A stretch of DNA of 64,000 nt from Entomortierella parvispora (GCA_963573315.1 OY752141.1:2170001-2234000); one strand, 5' to 3'; positions 18,962-30,978 are shown, counted from the stretch's first letter. Notes: a model not told the origin generated them from the letters alone. Numbers and translations: made by a program.

Positions 18962-19329
18962 TTTCTGAAAAAGTATTCGACAGAGATCCACAGGCATGGA
19001 GCTTAAAAGTGGGAATGAATGGACACGATCGAATGAATGGTCCGAGCAGCGGACATTGAATGTGCGAGACAATGGGTGGCTTACAAGAAAGATTCAAAGA
19101 GTCAGTCCAGGCAGCAACTGCCCCCCGTCGAGATAAGGAGATCAATCCGATCCAAGGTGTCCTCTCTACCCCGCACTCTCACTCCTTCCTCTCTTGGCTC
19201 CTCTCCTTCTCGACGTTTCTCCCTCTCCTGCTTCCTCCTTCACCTTCATTCTCTTTTTCATTAGCTCGCTCTTCTCTCGACATTGCTTCATTGCTACACC
19301 ATAGCCGAATCTCACACACCTGATCACTC
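18962..19329 (+). promoter_or_regulatory. promoter region of the SPX gene
   Basis: 368 bp between two genes on the same strand. 19155-19265 is CT-rich (TCCTCTCTACCCCGCACTCTC and TCTCCTTCTCGACGTTTCTC) directly upstream of the ATG at 19330. No other element recognised. Confidence 0.4.
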
Positions 19330-21875
19330 ATGAAGTACGGCAACTACCTTCGCGAGCGCAAGACCCAGCTGCCTGCTGAATGGCAAAAGGTCTTTGTCGA
19401 CTACCAGGGACTCAAGGACTATATCAAGACCAACATCGCCCCCGCCTGTCTCAAACCCACCCTTGCCTCGGCCTCGGCCTACCCTCCTGGAAGCCATAGT
19501 GCCACCCCTGTTGTTCCTGGAGCGACTGCTGGCTCTACCCCAGTTACTGGTCTTCAGGGTTCGCTTCTTCCTTCCGCAACAGGATCCGGTCTGATGGCGG
19601 ACGTAGATCTCGAAGAATTCTCATCCATGATTGCTCATAGACTGACCGTCTTGCAGACTGCCGTGCCAGAGTTCCTTGCCCGTCTTGACAGTCAGGTCAC
19701 CAGCGTCTCTGCTTTCACAACTCTTCAGACCCGCAAGATCTATGAAGCCTATGGCGCCTTCCAGGGAGGCCAGGTCGGGCTTGGTCTTGGCTCTTCACAA
19801 TCCAATCACAACGACATCCACAGCACCCCTGTAGCCAAGTCTAGTACGGACAAGGCGGCAGTTGAGTCGACGCAGGATGACAACTCACTCGAGAGTTTAC
19901 TCCAGTCCGTGATCAAGCTGGAAAAGTACATTTTCCTGAACTACACGGGGATTGTCAAGATCATCAAAAAGATGGATCGTCATGCAGGACTGGGCATTAG
20001 CGGGGCCTATCTCGGTCGTGTCTGGAAGTTGCCCTTTGCCCGTGCAGAGCAACTGAGCTCGCTCAAGAAGGAGTTGATGGAGAAGCTCAGCGGTGTGATG
20101 TCCAGAGTCACCGTGAACACTGCCCTCACCGAGACAGCCATTGGGCGACCAGGTACAGAACACGTTTTCGCTTTTCCGGCTTCCCGTGTGTGTGCACAAA
20201 GAGTATTGTTTTGTTTGTGGTTTGCAACGAGCATGAAAGCATTTGTTTGTAATGTAATGCTGCCCTTATCAACAACACCGACGAACATCTGCCAGTGGTA
20301 GCCGATCTGGCTCCTGTTGGAACAGAGGGGCAACGCAAAAAAAAAAAAAAAAAAAAAAGAGTCATATTCCGAGTCGGAGGCTGATCTTTAAATTTCTTAC
20401 TCCTCGGTAGCTCTAGACGCGCCATTCTCGCCTCTTGCCCTCAACTTCAAGTCAGACTCCCCTGTCATGATGTGGAGGCCAACAGCTTTAGCGCCCACCG
20501 AAAAGACCTGGTTCCCCCCAGCAGCGCTGCTGCCCCATCAACGTGTTCTTATCTCTATGAGCGGACCTCATGGAACAGATATCATTGGAACCTTGCTTGC
20601 CTGCGCCGCTAAATACCAGTGCGAGGTTGAGGATTTCTCGTTTGCTCGTCTCTACCACAACGTGACATTTGCGATTTTAATCACGATTAAAAACGACGAC
20701 ATGGACATCTTCAAGGATCTGGCTGCAGCTGCAAAACGTTGGGACGCAACATTAACATTTGACATTCTGGACTCGCTCAAGAAAGACCCTCATTTTGGAA
20801 ACTATGTACCTGGATCGCTTGAGGATGCACCGTACGAGGGACGACTCAAGTACACGGCGACAGTTCTCTGTCAGCATGGCTTGACATCATCTTTCCTTTC
20901 AGACTGGACCCACTTGTTGTTGGTCAACAAGATTTCTGTGGAAAAGATGGTTCGCTTGAACGAGGGACAGCTCTCCTGTGCAGATTATAAGCTCTCGATC
21001 CCTGCCAACTTGCATATGGACAAATTCAGGGAGGAACTCTTCCAGTTGAGTGCGGATCATGGAACTGATGTGGCTCTTCAACCCTATGACGTCTTCAGAA
21101 AGCACAAGCGATTGGTCGTCTTTGATATGGATTCAACCTTGATCCAACAAGAGGTTATTGACGAGATTGCACGCCATGCTGGTGTCATGGAAAAGGTTTC
21201 GGTAAGCATCACTTTTTCACATTGTCTGTGAGAGTAGACCTGTTTTTGTCCATGATATTAACCGTCAAACTCTGTTGTGTTGTTCTTCTTTCTGATTATT
21301 AGGAAATCACGGAGGCTGCTATGAATGGAGAGATTGACTTTAAAGAGTCGCTTAAAAGACGAGTAGCACTCTTAAAGGGTACGCCAGTGAGCGTTCTGGA
21401 AACAGTCAGGGAGCAATTGACGTTTACAGAGGATGCTCTCTACCTTTGCAAAGCACTGAAGAAGATTGGATTCAAGTTGGCGGTCATCTCTGGAGGATTC
21501 ATGCCCTTGGCGTTGCATGTCAAGAATATTTTGGGATTGGATTACGCCTTTGCGAACCAACTCAAGGTCTCGCCCGATGGACTGTACCTGACAGGGGAGA
21601 CAGTTGGACCCATTGTCTCTGGAGAACGCAAGGCCGAGTTGCTGGAGGTGATTGCTCAGGCGGAATCCGTCACATTGGATCAGGTCATTGCTGTGGGTGA
21701 TGGAGCCAACGATCTCTGGATGTTGGCCAAGGCTGGCTTGGGAATTGCCTTCAACGCCAAACCCAGAGTGCAGCAAAAGGCCAGGGCAAGAATCAACCAA
21801 AAGAGTCTCAAGTATGTATTGTATCTGCTTGGGTACGAAGATGCAGAGATCCTACAGTTGGCCACCAGTTCATAG
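19330..21875 (+). CDS. SPX domain fused to ACT-SerB phosphoserine phosphatase (predicted)
   Basis: Model: 19330-20152, 20411-21201 and 21303-21875, 728 residues, all in phase. Residues 1-265 are an SPX domain: it starts MKYGNYLRERKTQLPAEWQK and has the lysine cluster NYTGIVKIIKKMDRH (about 19937-19981) that binds inositol pyrophosphates in known SPX proteins. From about residue 300 an ACT-like domain (VLISMSGPHGTDIIGTLLAC) leads into an HAD phosphatase with motif I VVFDMDSTLIQQEVID, motif II VISGGF and motif IV VAVGDGANDLWML plus the conserved lysine region. SerB makes L-serine from phosphoserine. The join through intron 20153-20410 is inferred from splice consensus (CAG|GTACAG...CTCGGTAG) and phase match. 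Alternatively there are two genes, the second starting at ATG 20467, though only about 300 bp would then hold a terminator and a promoter. Confidence 0.65.
20296..20391 (+). other. possible skipped or decayed exon with a 22-A run
   Basis: Inside the predicted SPX-SerB intron, an acceptor GCCAG at 20295 could open an exon reading VVADLAPVGTEGQR followed by a 22-A tract (20337-20358). After the tract the frame used by the phosphatase reads ESYSESEADL and then TAA at 20389-20391. Every frame through the tract stops before 20411, so including this segment would truncate the protein after the SPX domain. Confidence 0.35.
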
Positions 21876-21987
21876 AAGACACTGTAGACTGTTTTTTTAA
21901 TTAGACACAAACTCATGCGAAAAGGTTGAAAGGGTATATGTTGTACAACGGCGGATGGAGGTTTCTATCTCTTTTGTTTTCTTCTTT

Positions 21988-24900
21988 CTAGATGTATCCA
22001 TTTGGATATTGATTTTGACGCGATGGCGGCTGGTACTGCTGAGCATGATGATCAGCAAATGGACCGCCATAACTATGTTGGTTGTCGTCTGGATGGCTAA
22101 AAGGCCCGCCACCGGCGCCATTCGTACTTCCAGTTGATCGACGATGAGGATTCTGCTGCCCATCTTGGTAAGAAGGTGGAGGGGCCGATAATGGTCCCAT
22201 TGGATATTGTTGAGGAGGGTACTGCGAAGGGGGTGGAGGGGGATAACCTCCTCCGGGGGCATAAGGTGCAAACTGGTATCCATTCGGTTTCCCCATATTG
22301 GCCTCGTACTGCATCTGTCGTCTCTCGCTTACACACCCAGCGCAGCAACAGCTCCAGATGCAGCAGAGTAACATCAGGCCAACAAAGGAAACAATTGGAA
22401 TCACGATCAGCAAATGATTCTTGGCCCAGCCTAAGACGCCCGCCGCACCGCTGCTGTACTCGCATTGTCCTTGATTACATGAGCCACCAAAGCCACAGGA
22501 AGTCCCATCCAGAAAAAAGACTCCTGGGATTTGCATACAGCTAAGCGCGGCGCCTGAAGGATCGTTACAAGTTAGGGCGCAGGAAGTGGAGGCACCACAT
22601 TGTTTTGTGATTCCGGCGCGATCTTGCTGTTGACACTGTAGATCACGGGATGTGCAAACGCCATTGGCACACTCTAGTCCTGAGGAAGCGGTTCCATTGC
22701 TACCTCCAAGGGTAGTTCCTTTGCAAGGCGTCTGATTCGCGAGGTGCATATCTGGTGGGCAGGTGCTGCTTGTGCCTGAGCAAACCTCTTGAATATCGCA
22801 TTCCGAGATGGACTGTCGACAGACCTGTCCTTGGGGCTTTAACTGACAATTCAAACAACAATCATCATTCAAGTCGTCGCAAACGGCACCCTTCTTGAGT
22901 TTACAGGTCGTTCCATCACAGCAAGGGTCCTTGGCACAATCCTCTGCAGATCCACAATCGCACTCTTCTCCTGTCTCCTTGAGTCCGTTGCCGCAAATGT
23001 TACTCTCCGAATTTTGAGTGCTGCGGGTACCTGGAGGCTTAAGACATTGACCCGACGAGCTCTTGATAGTAGAACAGATGGCTTTGATGGAACAGGGCGA
23101 AAACAGTTTTGTGGCCTGGGATTCAGACGGGTTCATAATATAGTTTGCGCCCGCATCACAGGTCGTGGTCGACAATGGACAGCACTGACCATTAGCGACA
23201 GCGCCAGGGGTTGCACAAGTCTGTGAATTACAATCGTGAATTGCTCCAAATCCATGCCCAATCTCGTGCGCGACCACCATCCACTCATTGGGTGTGATGG
23301 ACGAAACTCCTGTGCCAGCCGTGAATTGACTCTGACCCATGGTAGTCTGTGCTTGGGCCTTCATCTGACAAAGAGCTTTGGTCCAGGCAATCCCGACTAC
23401 AGCGCCCGAGTTGCACTTTGTCATGAGATGCCACAATCCTGCTCCGTCTCCGGATCTCCCGTCTTGTCCTCGCCAGTAACTGAAATCGCTAAGTCGTTGA
23501 TCGATTGGGTATGCGGTTGAACATTCTTGGTTCCAGGCTTGACCTTTGACTGGGGCGGTTGGACAGCCATCGGGAACGATGTTGAGAGAAATTACACCCA
23601 GAGCAACGTTGAATGTGCTTTCGTAAATCCCTGAAGCCGTGTTGAAATCTGCGAAAATTTGTTTTCGTGCCTCGGTTACTCCCTTGTAGGAACGGACGTA
23701 GGTACAGTCAGCCGCTACTCCCTGTAAGTGATCAAGTGCGAAAGTTAGAAAAAGATATCATAAACACTGGACGCCTAGACTTATGTTTGAACTCTTACCA
23801 TATAGTTAACTAGTCGATTGGCAGGGCATCCTACGGGAACTGGGTTGGGTCCTGCAACTTTTAGAGCGACCCCTCGCTTCTGAATCAAGGGTCCGTGCTT
23901 GATCAAGTCCGTCCACGAAGAGCTCGAGTCCAGGCCCATTGCCATCCGTAGATTGTTGCCCGGGAGGGTGGTGGTAAGATTAGGTGGGTGATAATAATCG
24001 TCCTCTGTGTACGAGACAACGCCTAGACCGCCTCCTTCTGCCTCATTTTGGCTCTTCAGCAGGTTTGTACCACAAGAGGAGTCCTCTCGTGTTTGTTGAT
24101 TCAGTCCACGTTTCCGACGCGCGAGATAGTTTGGTTGATGAAGATCGGAATCGCGATAAATGACCAAACTCTGTCGCGAAGCCGAGGTTGAGCGTGGGAT
24201 GGCATCCTCGGATCGCTTTTGAATATGATAACTGTCGCCCGTGTTGATATGATAGGTATCCTCCCAGACCATAAACGCGCCACGCAAGATCAGTGCATTG
24301 CTAGACGTGATTCAATAGAAGCCGTTAGCAAAAAAAACATCATCTGACTCTGCCAATAACAATAGGTGCTCATTCGGTTCATACTTGTCTTCTGGGTCGT
24401 GTTCGACCATCATACGTGCCCAGCCGAGAACACCCTCCTCGTATAACATGTGTTCCACAGTCCTCTTTTCAGCCCTGGAGGTCTTGCAGGCTCTGTCCCA
24501 TTTCCGATCCGAATGATGTGCATCCTGAACCACTACACCTTTGAAGGCTTTGATCTCATGTCTTGATACAGGCCGTCCATCAGAATGGTGGCCAAGGTCC
24601 GCTTTTGGATGGATCAAATCAAGATTGGGCTCCAGGTGAAGATAGAATGTAGTGTTGAAGGCATTGAACTGTATCCGGACTGTATCCTGCATGCGCACCA
24701 GTCCATCATGGTCATCGGCTACCTCTGGCTGTTCCAAGCTTCGCTTACCCACTGGGACTGTTGAAGGTGCCTTGGGAAGAATATCATGTCGGAGGTTGAG
24801 GATGTGCTCCGAACGAGTAATAGTTGGCCAAGCAGAGGAGTGGGCTGTCGTGTTTATTTAAGGGAAAAAGAGGCGCACGACAGCAATTGAAGAATACAAT

Positions 24901-25187
24901 AAAAATGAAATTAGAGGCTGGGTAAGCGCGGATACACAAAAGATACAAATGACATCGAATAGACGGGCGAACGGCCTGGCGCACAGATCAAATATAGCCC
25001 ACATGGACGTCTTGCGATTTCGCAAGCACAATCTCATGTGAACACCCAGGGGCCTTGTTTTTGTTTTGTTCTCACCTTCTGCCAAAGACACCAGCGTCAG
25101 TACCCACGCTATTGACAGCAACAGTATGTAAGAGGATAGCGCCATGGTTACGAGACGAGTGGGGCTTCGCGGTATTGAGAAGGTCAT
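21988..25187 (-). CDS. ADAM-type membrane metalloprotease with disintegrin domain
   Basis: Four exons: 25187-25076, 24844-24385, 24300-23799 and 23721-21988, in phase, 935 residues. The signal peptide is ALSSYILLLSIAWVLTLVSLAEA; the ATG at 25145 is an alternative start. The prodomain has ILRGAFMVWEDTYHI and a KRSED site. The catalytic domain carries the zinc-binding HEIGHGFGAIHD at about residues 510-521, with a Met-turn region (NYIMNP). A Cys-rich disintegrin domain follows (CGNGLKETGEECDCGSAEDC...), then a further Cys-rich part, a transmembrane span (LLIVIPIVSFVGLMLLCCIW) and a Pro/Gln/Gly-rich cytoplasmic tail. ADAMs shed or process surface proteins; fungal members are known (Schizosaccharomyces Mde10 among them). 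It is convergent with the phosphatase gene, with 112 bp between stop codons. Confidence 0.85.
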
Positions 25188-25873
25188 CACAACCTCTTGA
25201 ACGTTGAAAAAAGAAAAGAAGTGGGTATAGATTGAACTGCAGGGGATCGAGGGGGCCGAGCTGCCAAGGGGGTCTACTGGAATTCCCAGAGGAAGAGGGA
25301 GAAGATTGTGTTTCTTCCGAGGCAAGGGACGGCACGGACGGGAGAGAGGGAGGAGGAAGAAGTTCAGTGAATAGAGAAAAATAGAGAAAGGTCAATGAGT
25401 CCTGGAAGGTGAGATGGGACCATGGACAAAGGGTGTGCCTGCAGGAGGTGATGGGACGTTGAATGAGGAACAGCGAGTGTGATGAACAGAGGGGAATGCA
25501 AGCAATAAAGAAAAGAGAGAAGGAAGAGAAGGAAGAGAACGACGGACAGAACAAACAGAACAACGTGAAAGAAGAACAAGAAGAATCATAGGAGTGCCTG
25601 CCTGCTCTCGTCCCTGGGTGCGGCAGTGGTGCTGGCCCAGGGATTGAGACGTTGTAATTTCGTGCGGTGGGAAATGAGCGCCCGAAAATAGCACACTCGG
25701 ACTTGCATCATGTTTTTGAAGTATGCGGTGCGGTGCAAGTGGGGACTGGTAACGTGACCATATCGCTCTCTTTGCTCTGCTCGAACTTCTGCTGCTCTTC
25801 TTTCTTTCATTCATTCATTCATTCCATCCCTCTCCTTCCCACACCTTCTCTCCTCAACCCAACCCTTCACACA
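25188..25873. promoter_or_regulatory. divergent promoter region between ADAM and the HAT-like gene
   Basis: 686 bp between head-to-head start codons. The left part is purine-rich on the + strand (GAGAGAAGGAAGAGAAGG at about 25525), i.e. CT-rich in the direction of the ADAM gene. The right part has CATT repeats (25802-25825) and a CT-rich leader before ATG 25874. Confidence 0.4.
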
Positions 25874-26275
25874 ATGTCTTTCGCTGGCACTCCTCACACT
25901 GGACCTATTTCCGCCTCCGACTTTTACAGCCAGGCCTTGAACGAGGCCGACGCCGGCAAGCGTCGTCGTCTCTTCGCAGATGCCCGTTCCTCCAACCCAG
26001 GCTCGTACCAGCTCTGGGTCAAGGCTGCCGAGATCGAGGAGCACTATGGTGCAGATCAGGGCATACTTAAGGACTTGCTCTTCAAGGGCATCACTGTCTT
26101 CAAGAACCCTGCCGGCCCTGGATGTATCGAGAACCACGATCACTCCCAGCACGGTTTCTCTGGAGCCCACGCCGTTGATAAGAAGACCTGGTTGAACGAG
26201 GCATCCTTGGCCGAGAAAGGAGGCAAAGGCAAAACTGCTGCTGCTCTTAATGAGGCTGTTAACGAAGTCTTTTAA
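25874..26275 (+). CDS. small HAT-repeat-like protein (Prp6-like module)
   Basis: A single exon encodes 133 residues. A helical pair near residues 15-50 (ASDFYSQALNEADAGKRRRL, then GSYQLWVKAAEIEEHYG) has the W..AA.xE pattern of HAT/TPR-like repeats. The second half (LKDLLFKGITVF ... KKTWLNEASLAEKGG) resembles the GLxVF ... W..EA..xE..G spacing seen in splicing factor Prp6. Prp6 itself is about 900 residues, so this is at most one or two repeat modules. ATG 25874 is chosen because it follows a CT-rich leader and an ACACA context. It could be a small independent protein or a duplicated piece of a HAT gene. I rate the family link as suggestive only. Confidence 0.55.
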   Translation: MSFAGTPHTGPISASDFYSQALNEADAGKRRRLFADARSSNPGSYQLWVKAAEIEEHYGADQGILKDLLFKGITVFKNPAGPGCIENHDHSQHGFSGAHAVDKKTWLNEASLAEKGGKGKTAAALNEAVNEVF

Positions 26276-27218
26276 AGAACCAAAAGAAAAAGGATACCCA
26301 AAAATCACACAAAAAAACTCTTGGCAATTAGGATCTCGGATCGTCACTCTTTGGCTTTTGTCTCTTCATTGCTTTTCTACATAAAAAAATCACTTTTTTG
26401 TCTGAATCTTGCCAAATGAGTATGACCAGGGGGGAGGGATGGGGGGAGCACGCGGTATACATGTAAAGTCCTCACCTTTCTTGATCCTCGATCCTGCAAC
26501 GATTGTGTGCAAGTTCCTTTTGGGCGATTCGCAAACTTCATGCGTCATGACGCGTTTGCTAATATTTCAAGGTCACAAGATCACGGCGGGAACTGTGTGG
26601 TTCCAAGAAAGATGTTCATCTTGCGCGAAAAGTGACGGAAACTCTCTTTCTGCCCAAATACAGTAAGGATGCTGAAAAACGCGTCCTTGAAACACCAAAG
26701 AGAAGACATGGATCTCCTACTGCTCTGTCCAATGCCCCTGTGATCCAAGCAAACCGAGAAAGAATCGCTCGACGCCTCGATACCTATGGCCAGACCTTTT
26801 TCTGCAGGACAGGAAGCCTCTACAACTGGTTCTAGTCGAGTCATTCGAGGAAAGAGATTCCATCTGCAATTCTACACATCAAAATCGTTCCTCTTTGCCC
26901 TCCCCTTTTTCTGCTTATTGAGAGAAACGATATTGGGATTCATGCTGCACCTTCAATTGCTATAACATTCAGCTCTCAGCAATGGGATGTTGAAGATATG
27001 TAGATCAAGGATATCAAACTCGGCAGATTCATGTATCGAGTTTGTGCTGTCAATCTGGATAAGGTCGCCTGCCGTATTCTCGTCCTCCTCTTCCGCTTTT
27101 TTTTCAGGCAGGATGGAGTTAGCACCCCTTAATTCATGCTTTAAACCCTTAATTAAATATTAAGGTTTGCGGATTTGTGTCCCGGGTATATCATGGAAAA
27201 TGAGATAATGCTATCATC
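26276..27218. other. intergenic, 0.94 kb
   Basis: No convincing gene. It is A/T-rich after the stop (AAAAAGGATACCCAAAAATCACAC). A short frame at 26632-26835 is basic and protein-like but isolated. AT-rich TTAATTAAATATTAAGG at about 27150 lies 70 bp before the tRNA. Confidence 0.4.
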
Positions 27219-27290
27219 GCCCGCATAGCTCATTGGTAGAGCGTCTGCCTAGTAAGCAGAAGGTAGCAGGTTCGATCCCTGCTGTGGGCA
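27219..27290 (+). tRNA. tRNA-Thr(AGT): tRNA-Thr (anticodon AGT)
   Basis: A 72-nt cloverleaf. Acceptor GCCCGCA pairs with TGTGGGC (one G-T pair), with discriminator A. The D arm has A-box TAGCTCATTGGTAGAGC. Anticodon stem TCTGC/GCAGA encloses loop CTAGTAA, giving anticodon AGT at 34-36 (A34 is expected to be inosine and read ACU/ACC). The T arm carries B-box GGTTCGATCCC. There is no intron. A T6 tract at 27301-27306 serves as the Pol III terminator. Confidence 0.93.
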
Positions 27291-27676
27291 CATGATTATC
27301 TTTTTTGTTTTGCTCTTTTTGTTTCTACTTTTGCAGGCGCAAACCACTGAACCGAGAAATCTATCCGCCGAGCCTGGCCCTGGACATTTGTTAGTTTTGA
27401 CTAGCCGTGGATAGACTGTACGATTTCTCGTCGATGTCAATTCGCGTCATAAAGGAACGAAAAAAGTGACAAGGACGACTCAAACGAAACAGTGTGTGAC
27501 AATGCCCTAGGACACAAGGAAAGGAGGAGGCTTGGATACCGCAATGAAGGTCTGCAACCGCCTACGTACGAGATGGCACCTCTGTGATCATGGCGGTCTG
27601 CAGCATAGAGTATTATTATAATAATTGTGGGCGGTTTATTATTATTCTGTTAGAAGAGGGTCGCCGTTGTGTCTAT
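27291..27676. other. intergenic between tRNA and ABCA gene
   Basis: The Pol III T-run is near 27301. The rest holds no gene; 27605-27650 is AT-rich (TATTATTATAATAATTG) and probably carries 3' signals of the ABC transporter gene on the minus strand. Confidence 0.4.
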
Positions 27677-30600
27677 TTAATGGCGATCTTCAGCAGAGCG
27701 GATGAGAGACAAGAAGACCTCCTCAAGACTTGTTTGAGCGATGCCCCACTGCTTGATGCGACCCTGCGCCTGGGCTCGTTCCAGCATGGCTGTCAGATCC
27801 GCCATCTTCTGCAAGGCTTGCAAGGGGATGCCAAAGACCATAACACCTCCTGACTGGTCCAAAAGGACAGACTCTGGTACAATGGCCCTAGTTGCCTCCG
27901 AAAGCTCCTGCTCCAATTGCTTCTGGGAAGGTAACCCACTGTTGGAGTCGTGTGCGATCGCAGATCCTGTAGGGTTGTGAACGGTAGGGATGTAGTTACC
28001 CAAGGCCAATTCGACCCTATAGCCATTTCCAAATTTGTTCTTCAGCCTTGTCGTGTTACCAATGGCCTTCAGGTGACCCGAGACCATGATGGCCACTTTG
28101 TCACCCAACGCGTCGGCTTCCTCCATTGAGTGGGTGGTCAAGAGGATCGATCGTCCACGTTTGAACTGAGCCAAGAAAGTCCAGACATGGCGACGATGGA
28201 TGGGATCCATTCCTGTAGTGGGCTCATCCAAGATCAACACCTGAGGATCACCAATGGTCGAGATGATGGTCGACAAACGACGCTTCATACCACCAGAGAG
28301 TCTTCCGGCCATCGTATGACGATCTTTCCAAAGCTGAACTGCCTCCAGTCTGGAGCGGATCCAAGTAGATCTCTCACGCAGGTTCTCCTTGATAGACTCC
28401 TTGGGAGTCGACTCTGAGAAGGATTCCAAAAGAGCATCAGCGGGTAAGTCCTTGATACCGGCGTAGAGCTGCAAATGTTCCCAGCACGTCAAATCGTTGA
28501 ACAAGACATCATGCTGAGGACAGACACCCATCGAGGACCGGATTTGGGCCATGTCCGAGCGAATGGAGCGGTTGAAGAGATAGGCGTTTCCAGAGCTGGG
28601 ATCCGTAACACCATACAACATCTGCATTGTCGTCGACTTTCCAGCTCCGTTCTGACCCAATAGTGCAAACAACTCGTTGGGTTCCGTGATCAAATTCAAT
28701 CGGTCCACAGCCTTGTTGACAATCTTGTTGGAGCGACGACGCTTGAGGCAGCAACAGCAGCAGAGGGCCAGGTAGAGGTTCTTCCAAAATCCGGGACCGT
28801 TCTTGGTATAGGTCTTTGTCAAGTTGGAGATACGAATCGCAACCTCGGATTGACAGTGGACAGCCTTTTCTCGCTCAGCAATGACATCGCTGTCCTCGTC
28901 CTGAGGTGGGATACCCTCGTAAGGGATCACCTTTTGAGCTTCGGCCGACTTTTGACGATCGACCCCGGCCTTGCCTCCATGACGGGCAAACTGAAAGGCA
29001 TCGCGGATAGAACCGAGGAAGAAAAAGAGGTTACGGGAATGGCCGTGCTCGTTGGGGATGACTTGGTCCAGGTACAGGGTCAACAGGGCAGCAATGACAA
29101 CGTTGATAAACTGATACGTCAAACCAGAGACGGGCTGAGGCAAAAAATTCTGGAGATCAGGGTACACCTGTCGGTAGTTGGTCAAGTTGTGGAGATAGAA
29201 ACCTGGTCCTGGGATATAAGTTCCGTAGGGAATGGAAGCATCCGATCCTGAAGCAAGTGTACCAAGGGCACAAATCGAGATCTGGGCCCATAATCTTCCA
29301 AAGTGAATGAAGGGGAAGAAAAAGCCAAGGATCCAGTAAGAGTTCAGACTTGGGGGAGCGCCATCGCTTGTTCCCACCGACCGATCAATCCAAAGGTCGA
29401 GCCAAGTACCTGAGGCCAGCAAGGGGACGACGATCAAGACAGCGACCACCACCGCGAATCCAAAAGCCAAAGCGGATCCAGTCTTTTGACAAAAAGTGGT
29501 CAGCAGGAATCCAAAAAGGGTCATGGCGTATGTCAACAGGACAAACATTGACCAGATCACAAGTCCGTTCGTGTTGGTGAACAAGTCCATCTTGAAGGCG
29601 TATCCGAGCGCGACCATCACAGAACCCTGGACCAAGGCCATGATCCAAGCCGTCAACCATTGAGCTGTCCAGTAAGCGACGGGTCCCAATCCCATCATCT
29701 GCATCGATTCCTTACACTTCATCTCCTTTTCACGGGTGACGCGAAGCATAGCCATGACCATCGTAATACAGGCAGGCAGTGCCATCAGGTTGGAGAGCAC
29801 CGACATCATGTCGTCCTTGGAAGAGTAACCGTTCGTCGTGCTGGCTGTGGGGAAAGACTTGAGACTGTAATCAAAAGAAGCTTGGGTATGTTGGGGATCC
29901 AAGTGCGTCAAAAGGGACTCATCCAAAGCTCTAATCATGTTGGGCAAGAGAACACCGTAGCTGTCGTCATTGATGGCGTCGCGGTTATATCCAGCCTCTT
30001 TAGTGTATTTGAATCCCGGGACAGTTGAAATGTTGGTGGCGTGGGTCATGTTGTAGTAGATCTGGTAGCTCCAGTTGATGGGGCCTCCAGCGGGCGTCTC
30101 TTTTGTGAATACAACACCTTGGAGCGAGAGAGAGGAATAAAACTCGGTTAGGATTTGAGGGATGAATGACTATCTACACGCAATGCTGACAAAATTGCTT
30201 ACCGAGCTGGATCGTGTCTGGATTGGCGAGGGCGTAATCGTAGATGAACTCGTCTGAGGCCATGGGGACAACACCCATGTCGTTCTTGGGAACTGTCATC
30301 GAGTCCCAAACATTAGTCTCGACGGCAAGTGCAGAGCCAGTGCGAGCCTGGTTCTGGGTCTGGAAGTAGTTCATAATCTGAGTTGTTTCTGCATTCTGAG
30401 GTGCGTAGACGATGGTCATACAGGCATTGGACAATGGCTCGGGCTGTGGACCATTACAGTAAAAAACAGGCGTAAAAGTAGAAGCGAGAGTGGAAAAAAC
30501 AACGAGAAAAGCGAAAAAACGGCGTGTTAGAGGGCAATATGGAGAGTGTGGCGTGCAGCAAGCAGCCCTCACTTTTTTTTTCTTTTTTTTTTAAGGAACC

Positions 30601-30978
30601 TTGAATTAAACAAAGTATCAAAGAGCGAAAACAGATCATTACTTTGCATTGATGGATACCGTCCATCTTCCAGGTCGAGACTGTGTTGTCAGCCGAAGTA
30701 ACCAATCCATTGTCGGCGACATAGGCCTTTTGGATACCGAAGATAATACCAATCACCAGCAATGGCAGTAAGATCGCTTGAAGGAGAGCTGCCTTCCAAT
30801 ACCGGATCAGGAGAATGCTGTTCAGTCGACACACAACACCCAATTGACGAAACCAACGACCTGATGCTGAAGAAGGTCGAGAAGAGGCATAGACTACTGG
30901 ATTATGGGTGGGCTGTGGTTTCGAAGGGGTATGGGTGTCGATCTCCTCCATTGATGATGGATGGTGATTTCTGGACAT
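27677..30978 (-). CDS. ABC transporter, subfamily A, one membrane domain and one NBD
   Basis: Three exons: 30978-30643, 30443-30203 and 30117-27677, in phase, 1005 residues. The first exon holds one membrane span (AALLQAILLPLLVIGIIFGI) with a polar N-terminus. A large extracytoplasmic loop follows, then about six spans (residues 280-540) with the ABCA-typical RVTREKEMKCKESMQMMGL helix. The ATPase domain has Walker A LLGQNGAGKSTT, Q-loop CPQHDVLFNDLTCWEHL, signature LSGGMKRRLS and Walker B VLILDEPTTGMDP followed by the H-loop TTHSMEEADALGD. ABCA proteins move lipids across membranes. Animal ABCAs are full-length with two halves; this is a half-size form, as in several protists and fungi, and would need to dimerise. 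Confidence 0.88.

Noticed and set aside
26632..26835. 67-codon basic open frame
   Set aside because: Short, isolated, no signal peptide or domain, and open by chance at this length.
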